A stretch of 12,330 nt of DNA from Larix sibirica (Eukaryota; Streptophyta; Pinopsida; Pinales; Pinaceae): positions 1 to 12,330 of the forward strand of contig NWUY0300066206.1 of assembly GCA_004151065.3 (NCBI GenBank), given 5' to 3'. Under the pieces are notes generated by a model. It ran no database searches. It had not been told where the DNA came from and worked only from the letters and a program-made list of their open reading frames with translations. Shown piece by piece: positions 1 through 8,400 of the stretch (the first letter of the stretch is position 1; each line of letters opens with the position of its first letter). Both the position numbers and the translations under genes were made by a program.

Positions 1-165
1 TGTAAAGTCAATGTCTCTCTTTGGAGGTAACCCGGGTACATCTTGGAACACATCCTTGAACTCTTTCAACACTTGATGTTCATTAAGGTTTGGTTCTTTT
101 TCAGTTATCATTTCCTCCGAATGTAGAGAATACAACTGACACCCCTTCCTAAAACATTTCCTCAT
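1..165 (-). pseudogene. Pol fragment: protease-RT linker and start of reverse transcriptase
   Basis: The minus-strand frame that ends at position 1 reads RKCFRKGCQLYSLHSEE, then about 15 residues on EFKDVFQDVPGLPPKRDIDF. In Ty3/gypsy polyproteins the RKGCQ block lies after the protease and the FxDVF...GLPPxRDIDF block opens the reverse transcriptase region; both are strongly conserved and I recognise them directly. The stretch is free of stops from codon 165 to the edge and continues in frame with the protease fragment upstream, separated from it only by a TAG at 168-166 that probably replaced a Gln codon. The RT palm and its catalytic YxDD box are outside the window, so activity cannot be judged here. 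Confidence 0.8.
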
Positions 166-580
166 CTACATGGATGAAATTTGTCTTATGGAAATTGGTC
201 TTGGAATGCCATTTATTTGAACTATATTGTTGTTCTCATACAAGAAAGTAATGATTTTGTTATGATAGTCCAAAAAAGCAAAATGCTTATCCATCCAATC
301 CATTATGATCAGCACATCATAAGATCCAATATGAATGATGTCCAAATCATATTTGGTATGACACCCATTCATTTCCAAACAACAATATTTAACCATGGAA
401 GTAATTTTCCTTTACATTCTGGTAGCCAATTGTACCATTCTATGCTTAGGCAACTTACTGCTTACTAAATATGCATCTTTCAACCAGATTAGTATTTACA
501 GAACTGTAAGAAGCTCCAAAATCAATTAAAATTTAAATTGGAAAACCATTTATTTTACCTTCAATTTCAATCATTGATGA
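166..580 (-). pseudogene. Retropepsin-like aspartic protease of element A, broken
   Basis: The N-terminal part reads KINGFPI, stop, ILIDFGASYSSVN. This is the active-site loop of a pepsin-like retroviral protease, normally D-S/T-G-A. Here the residue after the catalytic Asp (codon 523-521) is Phe, which should abolish activity. The C-terminal part reads GSYDVLIIMDWMDKH, matching the GxYDVLIGMDWL block common after the protease core in plant Ty3/gypsy Pol, with a Gly changed to Ile. A TAA at 535-533 interrupts the first part. A frameshift near 470-400 separates the two halves: the first is in the Gag frame, the second in the frame running to position 1. The final residues NGIPRPISIRQISS also suit this family. 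The enzyme would have cut Gag-Pol inside the virus-like particle. Confidence 0.8.
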
Positions 581-784
581 CTAGTGGTCTGCCTGACGAT
601 TATCTAAAGCTGCATATATGCGAGGAACACTTCTAGAAACATCTCCCAATATAGAATCTTCTTGCACATTATACTTATTAGCACCTTTATTTTTCCTTTC
701 AGGACAATTACTAAGGTAGTGGTCACCTCCACATTTCCAACATTTATCTTGGAATGGTTTCTTTTTTCCTACAGACTCAGTCAC
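581..784 (-). pseudogene. Gag nucleocapsid region with zinc knuckle, element A
   Basis: The frame contains CWKCGGDHYLSNCPERK. This is a CX2CX3HX4C zinc knuckle, one residue shorter between the second Cys and the His than the retroviral CX2CX4HX4C form; this shorter version is frequent in plant Ty3/gypsy Gag. All four metal ligands are present. The flanks are basic (SVGKKKPFQDK before, KNKGANK after), as expected for a nucleocapsid that binds the genomic RNA. It is in frame with the Gag core upstream, from which it is separated by a TGA at 787-785, probably a decayed Arg codon (CGA to TGA). It ends at a TAG at 583-581 just before the protease. Confidence 0.85.
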
Positions 785-1508
785 TCATGATTCACCTTTC
801 ATATTTAACTGTTTGGAAGAATTAATTAACAGATATTGTTTAACATCAAGAGGCTTAAACCCATTTTTCCTCTGGTCCTGCTTATCTTTCAATTTACCAT
901 TCCAAACTTTACGAACATCTTGTCTACTTTTACCTTGCTCATACAAACATTTATCTTTCCTAATGCATTCCTTTAAAGTGTGAGGTTCATCATAAGCTAT
1001 CCGGTCCTTGTAGAATGATGGCAAACCACTAAGAAATTTTTGTATATTAACCTTTTCATCCTGGATGAATTCAACATAGCATAGTAATTCTAGGAATCTT
1101 TTCTCGTATTCTTCCATGGACATATTTCCTAGTCTAAGTTCGAAGAATTCTTGCATTTTCTTATCATAGTGTTGCTGGGATAGATATTCATGCTTGAAAT
1201 ACCTTTGAAAACTCCTTCATGAAATTTTCCTTTCATCCAAATTTTCTACCTGCTTCAAATGCTTCCACCACCTATAAGCTTTTCCCTGAAGATTATATAT
1301 AGCAATACAAACTTCTTGATTATCAGAATAATCATGTAATTGCAAATATTTCTTCATTTCGAGAAACCAAATCTCTGCAATTTCACCATATTTCCCTCCC
1401 ATCAAAAGTGGGAGGTTTAATTTTCCTAAGTTCTCCCTGTAATGCATTCCCATCATGTTTTCTCTTCTGGTGCCTTATAGCATGAGTATGATGTTGTATT
1501 TTAGGCAT
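785..1508 (-). pseudogene. Gag capsid core (retrotrans_gag-like), element A
   Basis: A likely start is the ATG at 1508-1506 (MPKIQHHTHAIRHQ). It is followed in the same frame by LQGELRKIKPPTFDG, a common opening of plant Ty3/gypsy Gag. A frameshift near 1400 moves the reading to the next frame, which continues AEIWFLEMKKYLQLHDYS and LQGKAYRWWKHLKQVENL, the helix pair and WW motif of the retrotransposon Gag domain. A TGA at 1219-1217 stands where a Trp is expected. The frame then runs on as FKHEYLSQQHYDKKMQEF, ELRLGNMSMEEYEKRFLELL and FLSGLPSFYKDRI, again standard for this domain. Gag forms the cytoplasmic virus-like particle that packages element RNA. The core is nearly complete apart from the lesions; the N-terminal boundary is approximate. 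Confidence 0.85.
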
Positions 1509-2089
1509 CTCATTCCCATGATGACTTTCAACTGTTTAAAATGGGTAATGAACCCCCCTTTTGCCTTCATCCTTAACTCTGGAATGTTGATATCTATCAA
1601 GAATTTATCTATACATTGATTCCTCTTATTCCCTTCTCACAATGGAAGACACTTGTTGCATCTGATTTTGTAACTGTATCAAATTATGCATCACTTGCTG
1701 ATTTATTTGGTTTTGATGTTCCAGGATCTGTAAAAAAATTCAATTCCCAATTTGTATGTCCTTCAAGTTTTCGAACACTTGCACTATTCCCATCTCAATC
1801 TAATGACCATTGGATTTGGTTCTTTAAACACCCATACCAAATTCCTCATCAAAGTTGGATAATGCGGGTTCTTCTGCCATTTTTTTTAAGTATTGCTTGC
1901 CTACCTTACTGGCAATCTGCAATTACAATGGCCTAAAAAATTATGTTGTTACTAGAAATCTGAGAATTCATCCATGATTGTTAGTTCATAACATAATTCA
2001 TATGCATATTTATTTATATTTCAAATTTGCAATACACTCATTTCATATAAATAAAATGGAATCCCAGAGGCTCAAGAGTTGTAACCTTA
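1509..2089 (-). other. Untranslated leader of element A
   Basis: This stretch lies between the primer-binding site and Gag on the minus strand. I see no recognisable protein in either strand. A 106-residue plus-strand open frame at 1616-1936 has no family features and is most simply a chance frame. The leader may carry a packaging signal, but none can be identified by eye. Confidence 0.5.
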
Positions 2090-2101
2090 GCTATGATACC
2101 A
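2090..2101 (-). other. Primer-binding site (initiator Met-tRNA type), element A
   Basis: The minus strand reads TGGTATCATAGC. The site complementary to the 3' end of plant initiator Met-tRNA is TGGTATCAGAGC, so 11 of 12 bases match, with G to T at position 9. It lies three bases inside the LTR end at 2105, which is the normal spacing. It is where minus-strand DNA synthesis would be primed, and it fixes the LTR boundary and the orientation of the element. Confidence 0.85.
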
Positions 2102-2337
2102 ATTTGTAATGCACCCCACATTACACCAGTCTTAAAACACAAATGTTTTTGAATAAAAAGTTAACACATAATGGTTAACAAATGCATAACAAATTCTTAG
2201 TGAGATAAATATTTTAGTGGAAACATAGTAGATCCACATAATAGATCAACTTACATTACACTAAGCCAAACCATAAATTCATAACATATTTTGTTTTAGT
2301 GCAATTTTAAGTATAACAATGTATTTCTTTACTAGGA

Positions 2338-2990
2338 ATTGTGACACAAGATAACAGTGACACGGGGTAACTGTAACACAAAAATAACTGTAACTCGGGT
2401 ACAAAATAACTATGACACAAATAAATGTGACACAAGGTAACTGTGACACAAAATAATTGTGACGCAAATAACTGTGACACGGGTACAAAATAATTGTGAC
2501 ACAGGGGAACTGTGACTTAAAATAACTGTGACACAGGGTAACTATGAAACGAAATAACTGTAACGCAAATAACTGAGACACAAGAGAACTATGACACAAA
2601 ATAACTGTGACACAAAATAACTGTGAAACAAATAACCGTGACACGGGGTAATTGTGACACGAAATAATTGTGACACAAATAACTGAGACACGAGTACAAA
2701 ATAACTATGACATAGGAGAACTGTGACACAAAATAATTGTGACACAAATAACTGTGACATAGGGTAACTATGACACAAAAATAACTGTGACAAGGATGAA
2801 CTACGACAGAAATGAACTGCAACGGAGATAAACTGTGACAGAAATGAACTGCGACGAAGATGAACTGTGACAAAAATGAACTGTGACATAAATAAATTGT
2901 GACAGAAATACCTGTGACAAAGATAACTGTGTCATAAATGAACTGTGACAGAGATAATTGTGATAGAAATGAATTGTGACAAAAATTCAA
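2338..2990. repeat. Minisatellite inside the LTR, unit about 14-17 bp
   Basis: About 40 degenerate copies of a unit such as GTGACACAAATAACT run head to tail. Two blocks can be told apart. From 2338 to about 2790 units carry GTGACAC followed by AAATAAC or GGGTAAC. From about 2790 to 2990 they carry GTGACAG or GTGACAA followed by AATGAAC. A higher-order pattern is visible: a five-base CGGGT/CGAGT marker followed by ACAAAATAA recurs at 2396, 2480 and 2691, and the segment starting near 2451 matches the one starting near 2662, an offset of 211 bp. In element sense the unit reads as a run of TGTCACAGTT. Unit length varies, so this is an old array grown by slippage or unequal exchange. Confidence 0.95.
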
Positions 2991-4258
2991 ATTCACTAAG
3001 TTTGAGGAATAATATTTCATCTTTGCTTCTATCATTTAATGACATATATATTGTTCATGAAACATGCAATTCCAACTAAGTATAAAAATTTATATCGTCA
3101 TTTAAACCAGATATTCAATAGCACTTAAACATTGATTCTTGGGCTGATTTACAATTACTGGGCATAAAATCATTTTCTGGCAATGTATTAAAATAGATGA
3201 ACATAGCAAAAATGTTTTAATGGAGAATGCACATTGGCTGGGCATGCCCAAAACATCGTATGGAAGAAAAATACAAGTAATGGGTATGCAAAATCACCCT
3301 TACAGATGTATGCATAACAACGAGAAATTAAATTCCCCAAATTCATCTACACTTCCAGAATTTATAACTTGTTCATCTACGAAAATAGTTGCCCATAATT
3401 ACATTTCCAGACATATATAAAATTTCAACAAATACAAGGCATAATTTTACAAAAATTTACACCCATAAATTTATGACTTCATTTTTTTTTTATATTTCAA
3501 ACCCATAGATTTAAATAGAAAACAAATCAATTGTAGAGTTAAACTTGTACCAATTTCTTTGTACAGGAATTCAACCAAGAAACTCATGAATTCATTCTTT
3601 TTATGCAAATTCAGAAATTTAAACAGAAAACCATGGCAAATTTTTATCCTCGATTAATATTGAAAATTAAAAACACAATTCTCATGAATTAAACTTATCT
3701 GTTAAATACTTAAAGTGGGAAATTGGTTGTGTGGCTTCCATGCTCCACCAAACCGTAGGTAATTTTGCTCATTAATTTCTCAACAGATCACCACCCCTGA
3801 GCTGGGACATGTGCATTCACCAGACAGACATGTCTCTAGTTCCCAAAAATTTTCAGAGTTAAACATTTGGTAGTCAAGAAAATTGGTTTAAATCCAATTC
3901 CATGCCAAACCGTGCACTTAATAACCTCCTTGATTTCCTTCTAAATACACAATAGTGAGACACATCACTGCCCTATGTGCTCATAACTCCACCCAGTGAT
4001 ATTCTTACACCATTTGCCACTTCACTGGTATGACTATAGACAAAATGAACAGGTTTTCAGCAGAAATTCACAACAATTTTGGCTCACAAGTTCCAAGGTT
4101 CATTTTAGATTTCACTCTCATACCATAATTACCTCCCCTATTCTCTCCAGTGCTCCCCAAACAGGCTTCCCTAGGAAATTTGGTAACAGAATTCCCCAAA
4201 AATTTCTCTCCCTGGCTTAGGATGGGGGTGAATTACTTTTCCCTTGTATGCATAAGTT

Positions 4259-4284
4259 CATGCATGCAACTTGTAACCACGTGG
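4259..4284. promoter_or_regulatory. RY-type CATGCATG next to G-box CCACGTGG
   Basis: CATGCATG (4259-4266) and the 8-base palindrome CCACGTGG (4277-4284) lie 10 bases apart within the LTR. RY elements are bound by B3-domain regulators and CACGTG by bZIP or bHLH factors in plants, and the pair is typical of seed promoters. In element A sense they lie just downstream of the TATA-like tract, so a role in LTR transcription is only possible, not shown. Confidence 0.3.
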
Positions 4285-4319
4285 ACTCTGTCTCTCTCCA
4301 CCATTTTTTTCATTATTAT

Positions 4320-4334
4320 TTTATATATATAAAA
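4320..4334 (-). promoter_or_regulatory. Candidate TATA box of element A LTR
   Basis: The minus strand reads TTTTTATATATATAAAAT. It lies about 350 bp inside the LTR start, which would be a reasonable U3 length and would place the RNA start near 4290-4300. If right, R plus U5, including the minisatellite, would span about 2.2 kb. The surrounding DNA is AT-rich, so a chance match cannot be excluded. Confidence 0.4.
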
Positions 4335-4683
4335 ACATAAACCACCCAAAAATCTCACTTAATCATAATTAAATAATAATTTTGATTTTTAAAATATAAT
4401 ATAAAGTCATTTAAATGGGTTTAAGACTTAGGATAAACTTTAGGGACTTAAATATTTTACAGGGTTATAGCATGGTTTTCCCCACCTAAGTCATTTAACC
4501 ACCTTACTATATCTGGTGAATACACAAGTCCCCGATATTTTCAGCGTATTGCCTCAGCACAGCCAGTTGTGTATTTTTAGTATTAATATTACAAAGTACA
4601 ATATGTTCAACCTTACAGGCATTATAAACAAGAATTGCATCTTGGCATAGATAGACTAGGGGTTCCAAACCAGGGGTGTTACA

Positions 4684-5710
4684 ACTAAGATATTAGGTGT
4701 TTGATAGCAAGAAGAAATAGATTGTAAAAAGGACATGCCAAAGGCTGAAAATATTAGAACATCAATCCCTGCCAATCACTATAGAAGTCTTGATAGTCAC
4801 ACAGGTGGGAAGAGACCTAGTATCTACAACATTGACAAATGTAGGAAGTGCCATGGACACATAATTCAAATTATCCAATCTAACTAACCAAGTGTCCAAC
4901 CATTAGTGAGGTTCCAAAATCATGACCTTGCAGAATTAAAATAATTTTCTACAAGAATAAAATGATCAATTGCGTGCAAAAAGAGGAAGCACAATTGAAC
5001 TTGGGCTCTCTACACGAAACATACAGAGTGACATGGAAAGTGCACAATCACAACTACATGAACAAGTTTACACTTTCCTAAGCATGGTGACTCAATTGAA
5101 GAGTATAGAAGAATGGGTAGGAGATCAGATGCTCAAGTTGGGAGTATTTCAAGTATGCCTTAACAAAATTATTGACTGGTAGTGAGCAAAGACAAATGCA
5201 CCCTATGAAATACCCCAAATCAATGGAGATGAAGCAAAGAAGTATTATAAATCCATATCCAATGACATGAAAGCTACAACCAAGATCAAGAAAGATGTCA
5301 ATGCAACATTGGATAAGTGTCAATATGTCTTCTAGACCATTGCAAATCTTGCCGACAACTAAAACTTACCCTCATTTGGTGAATGGGATAGAGAAAATCC
5401 GAGAAAATCCGATTGAGTAAAGAAATGAAGAAGTCGCCAATATCAATCACAACAAACAAATAGCCATTGAGTCCATAGCTATGTTACCATAGAAAACTTG
5501 AATGAATTCGATGCCAAACCTACTAGAGATGCCATTCTCATCAAATCATATAACATTCCCATGCAAAATAACCTCTTGGCTATATCCAATGATTTGATAG
5601 ATCACGAGGTCTCACTAAAATACCTACACTCTTATAGGATTAAAGAGATATCTAACCATCATAGCAAAGGGAGCGCATACATGGAAAAGGGGATCCCACC
5701 AACCTCTTAA
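4684..5710 (+). pseudogene. Unrecognised decayed open frame, coiled-coil-like in part, cut by element A
   Basis: Coding-like sequence begins at the LTR edge: EEIDCKKDMPKAENIRTSIP and GKRPSIYNIDKCRKCHGH are read in one frame to about 4890. After a shift near 4930-4960 the next frame continues NDQLRAKRGSTIELGL, then MESAQSQLHEQVY and NGDEAKKYYKSISNDM, and ends KGSAYMEKGIPPTS at TAA 5708-5710. A heptad-like stretch (L, L spacing around 4945-5090) suggests a coiled coil. There are at least seven in-frame stops. A 10-bp duplication at 5391-5410 shifts the frame; skipping it restores a coding-like reading (EEVANINHNKQIAIESIAM). I do not recognise the protein. It could be an extra ORF of a retroelement, or part of a decayed host or element gene. 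Element A seems to have inserted into it, since the reading starts at the very first base after the LTR. Confidence 0.45.
5391..5410 (+). repeat. Exact 10-bp tandem duplication
   Basis: GAGAAAATCC occurs twice in a row. It lies inside the decayed open frame and shifts its reading by 10 bases (+1). The coding-like sequence on either side joins when one copy is ignored, so the duplication probably arose after the frame stopped being selected. Confidence 0.9.
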
Positions 5711-6545
5711 TGTTTTAAATGAATTAAGTTTAATGAATGGCAAACTTAATGTATTCTTTTGATTCCTAGTCGAATAGACTCAAGGGAACGTAGGAAGATT
5801 CAAATAGACACGAAGGGAAAACATAGGAATTCTAGAAGATCAAAGGTCACTAGGCGTAACTACCAAGATAGATGCCCATATTTCTCTATAAATGTAATGA
5901 TTGGAGAGTGGAGAGGGACCTTTTTGGCTTTGAGATGTTCTGAAGACTCTTGTAAATATGTTTGGTGGAATTAATTTGAAGAAGCCTTTCTCTGGGCTTG
6001 TGGAATTTGGAAATGTTGGGATGTTGTAGTGTATGAATGGTATAACCCATTTTCTATTCATGCTATGATGTTATATGGAAATGCTTGTTTTGTGTATGAC
6101 TATTATGCTTATTTTCATTACATTTTTCTCATTCATGTTTGTTTGAATTTATTTTTCCAATTAATAGTTAGTGGTTTTGGCTACATAGGAATGAGACTTA
6201 TCTTCCTTGATTTCTAGTTAATATTATGTGAATATTTTTGCTTGCTCTAAGAAAACTACTTTTATAGAATATTTACAACAATGAGTGTGTGTATTTAGTA
6301 GTTAACAATAATTTTAGTTCCAGCTCCTAGCTAGGATAGGATTTCCTTTTCAATACTTTGCATTTAGAATATATGCATATTTTATTCTGCATAGCATACT
6401 CCCTAGCCTTAACATCGAATTAGTAATGCTTTATGGGACAAAATATGGATGGGTTCCCTATTCCAAACAATGCGAGGTCTAATTGGTGCCTTACATTGGG
6501 GTGGACACCTTGCTGTTGAATTATGGGAATTAATCCCTATTAACA
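5711..6545 (+). repeat. Candidate 5' LTR of element B
   Basis: The right end is set by the primer-binding site at 6551: TATTAACA ends at 6545, followed by a 5-base spacer. The left end is tentative: TGTTTTAA at 5711 gives TG...CA termini with only a TGTT/AACA inverted match. Inside are a TATA box at 5887 and, about 70-100 bases after it, a G/T-rich stretch (for example TGTAAATATGTTTGGTGG, 5951-5968) resembling plant LTR R-U5 regions. No protein is recognisable; the open frames at 5759-5974 and 6029-6217 look like chance. If the unrecognised open frame before it is really part of the LTR, the LTR starts further left. No second copy is in the window to confirm it. Confidence 0.45.
5887..5893 (+). 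promoter_or_regulatory. Candidate TATA box, element B LTR
   Basis: CTCTATAAATGTAATG has the plant TATA consensus TATAAAT with a preceding CTC. Its place about 175 bp into the candidate LTR suits a short U3, with an RNA start near 5915-5925. Confidence 0.45.
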
Positions 6546-6550
6546 ATATT

Positions 6551-6568
6551 TGGTGCTAGAAGAAGGCC
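6551..6568 (+). other. Candidate primer-binding site, element B
   Basis: TGGTGCTAGAAGAAGGCC starts with TGG, as required to pair with a tRNA CCA end, and lies 5 bases after the TTAACA terminus. It resembles the TGGCGC-type sites of several plant Ty3/gypsy lineages with a C to T change at base 4. I cannot name the tRNA with certainty. Confidence 0.5.
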
Positions 6569-6623
6569 CTTGAATGGATAAGAGAGATCCATCTCAATCA
6601 CACCATTCTCTTTTCAGATCTTC

Positions 6624-7888
6624 ATGCAGAAATCCTTGAAAAATCCATATCCCAACCAAGATGAAGACTCTAACCCAGAATTAGTTTTTGAAAACACTGC
6701 TGCCAACTTTGAAAATCCTTTTCACTTACAAACACCATCTCTATACATTGTTCCCATTGAACAAGTAAACCAATTTCACCGATATACCCGGTCTTACGTT
6801 AAGAAGATTGGTGAGTTTCCAACCTCTCCTTTGCTTCCCAAAAGGATAAGAGCTGCCAAGAATATCATCTAGACCTGTGGCCAAGTTCTAGTAGACACAA
6901 TTAACGATCTCATATACCTTACCTTGCGTGAAATTCCCGAACCTGTGGACAAAATTCCTCTGACCCCTCTAGGTTCTAGATCTCCCTCATGATATCTGGG
7001 TTCTTCTAATGTGGAATACAATACTGAAAATGGTGTTGAAGGTTGTGATTTTACTAGATAAATCCTAGAAAGATCCATGAATTGCAACCATCTTGGAGAA
7101 CCCAGGGTACTTTAAATTTGGTAGGGCCACTACGTGACTTGCCTAAGCATCCTGAGCTCATGCTCCCCAAGTTCAACTTTGACAAATATGGTTCCCTTGA
7201 GGATCACATAATTTTTTTTTGCATGGATATTAGAGTGATGAACATAGAAAATGAACATGTAGTCTACTAGTTGTTCCCCTACACCTTTGAGAACAAGTTC
7301 TCCACATGGTATTTCAACCTCACAATAGCATCAATAGCCACCTAGGATGAATTTGAAAGGCCCTTTATAAGTAATTTTAGTGAGGAGGTAACCCCAACTA
7401 TGCTTTGGAATAAATTCACTACTATTAAAATGGATAAACAAGAAAATATTAAGGATCCCTACCAATGTTTCACCACCCTCCTCAATAGATTATCAGATGG
7501 AACTCCTCTCGATGAGAATGTTGTGTTGGAATATTACACTTTCTCTTTACATGCACCAATTGCCATGTTCATAAAGAGGGATGGCAATGATTACCTAATT
7601 GAAAACTTCAGGGAAGGAAAAAATATTGAGAAAGAAATGTCAAGCTTAGCTCATAATCACGAGGCAAAGGATGCCATATTCATATCTCTTTCCAAGAAAT
7701 TTATCACTTTGCTTAAACCTCTCACTAAAAATAACAATGACACACAATATAAGGAGCCCAACGATGTGGATGACCTTGTCCACCTATTCAAGAAGCTGTT
7801 GAATGAGGTCACTAACTTGAAAATGAATGCTAGTGAAGGTATATACAACACTAGACCCTTTAGAACCTTCTCTAGAAAACCTGTCTAG
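6624..7888 (+). pseudogene. Gag-like region of element B
   Basis: An N-terminal part (6624 to about 7075) reads NPYPNQDEDSNPELVFEN and continues through stops at 6870 and in 6980-7070. After a shift near 7080 the next frame reads PELMLPKFNFDKYGSLEDHI, then TWYFNLTIASIAT, stop, DEFERPFISNF, and a stop-free 162-codon part from 7400 (MLWNKFTTIKMDKQENIKDP, FTTLLNRLSDGTP). This is the layout of retrotransposon Gag: P-x-F-x-G/K-x4-H, an A-x-x-W/Y-F pair, then F-x-x-x-F and a Y/F-x-x-x-L helix. Stops at 7268-7270 and 7343-7345 are in frame; the second stands where a Trp is expected. No zinc knuckle is visible after the core. An earlier ATG at 6574 is in another frame and was not used. Confidence 0.7.
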
Positions 7889-8400
7889 AAACCCCATGAT
7901 TTCATGAATTTCAATCTAGATGAAATTGGGATGGATAATTACTTCGCATACCATCATGCAAACCATTCCAAGAAAACCTATCCTTGATGGATTCATTCCA
8001 TAACCATGGTGGTAAATAAGTTTCTAGATGGCCAGAACCAAAATGATAGTCCTCCTTAAGAGACATAAATGAGTCGAAGAATGAAGAACAACTAATTGGT
8101 GAGGAAACCATGGTCCTATGGGAGATGTGTCATGGGATCCCTTATGAGTCTGAGGAATCACTAGAGGTATTAGAGGTCACAAAGATGGAAGGAAAAAATG
8201 AGCCCATACAATTCACACAATAAATTTTGGGCAATTATTTTCTGGAAACTGACATTGGAAACTATGTAATAGAGCAGTCAACCTTGGAATTAGGCGAAGA
8301 ATCTGAAATCCTTCACATTACTCGAACTTGTGAAAATGATGATTGTACTATATTAGGGACTATAGATTCAACTAACATAGATTTAGATTCTAACATTTGG
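7889..8400 (+). pseudogene. Gag-RNase H linker of element B, no recognised domain
   Basis: Coding-like fragments are visible: MNFNLDEIGMDNYFAYHHAN after the Gag frame, then ESKNEEQLIGEETMVLWEM and GKNEPIQFTQ (8060-8220), a TAA at 8221-8223, and FLETDIGNYVIEQSTLELG with LHITRTCENDDCTI (8227-8406). The last parts share the frame of the RNase H domain that follows. A protease is expected here in Ty3/gypsy elements, but I see no D-S/T-G motif and no CCHC knuckle. Either they were deleted or they are too decayed to see. The acidic, low-hydrophobic composition suits a linker. Confidence 0.5.

Larger units (their letters stand above)
1..4683 (-). mobile_element. Ty3/gypsy LTR retrotransposon A, 5' part (5' LTR, PBS, gag, protease, start of RT)
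   Basis: Reading the minus strand from 4683 down, the parts come in canonical order: an LTR bounded by TGTAACACCCC and GGGGTGCATTACA, a 3-base spacer, a Met-tRNA-type primer-binding site, a leader of about 580 bases, then Gag core, zinc knuckle, aspartic protease and the segment just before reverse transcriptase. The remaining pol and the 3' LTR lie beyond position 1. The order and the motif GLPPKRDIDF support Ty3/gypsy; a chromovirus-like lineage is possible, but integrase is not visible to test this. The coding frame has at least five in-frame stops and at least two frameshifts, so the copy is inactive. The five bases flanking the LTR at 4684-4688 (ACTAA) are a candidate target-site duplication; their partner would lie outside the window. 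Confidence 0.85.
2105..4683 (-). repeat. 5' LTR of element A (about 2.58 kb)
   Basis: In element sense the LTR starts TGTAACACCCC (4683 downwards) and ends GGGGTGCATTACA (to 2105). These termini are imperfect inverted repeats with the TG...CA ends of LTRs, and TGTAACACCCC is a frequent LTR start in plants. The inner end sits correctly beside the primer-binding site. The LTR is long for Ty3/gypsy. It contains the minisatellite at 2338-2990, a TATA-like tract near 4320-4334 and an AT-rich stretch at 4330-4460. Between 3000 and 4250 I find no coding sequence; short open frames there (for example 3220-3420 and 3996-4332, plus strand) have no domain features. The matching 3' LTR is not in the window, so the boundary is inferred from termini and PBS only. 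Confidence 0.78.

Noticed and set aside
181-468. 95-codon plus-strand open frame
   Set aside because: It is antisense to the protease fragment of element A and has no domain features; the minus-strand reading has recognisable motifs.
1616-1936. 106-codon plus-strand open frame, rich in aromatic residues
   Set aside because: It lies in the leader of element A, opposite to its sense, with no recognisable motif; likely chance.
2338-2990. CRISPR array
   Set aside because: Units are 14-17 bp, degenerate and contiguous with no unique spacers, and the sequence is from a plant retrotransposon.
2279-3035. Long overlapping minus-strand frames as a repeat protein gene
   Set aside because: All are produced by the stop-free minisatellite in three frames at once; no start context or unique domain supports a gene.
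3826-3835. AGACATGTCT palindrome as a regulatory site
   Set aside because: A 10-base palindrome alone in AT-rich DNA is weak evidence and no context supports a function.
3996-4332. Overlapping plus-strand open frames in the LTR
   Set aside because: Short, no motifs, and a terminal hydrophobic run arises from an AT-rich tract.
5683-5693. GGAAAAGGGGA as the polypurine tract before an LTR at 5711
   Set aside because: The tract should touch the LTR start, but 17 bases intervene and it is part of a coding-like frame; kept only as a weak possibility.
6029-6217. 62-codon hydrophobic open frame resembling a membrane peptide
   Set aside because: It falls in the candidate LTR of element B in T-rich DNA; hydrophobicity follows from base composition.
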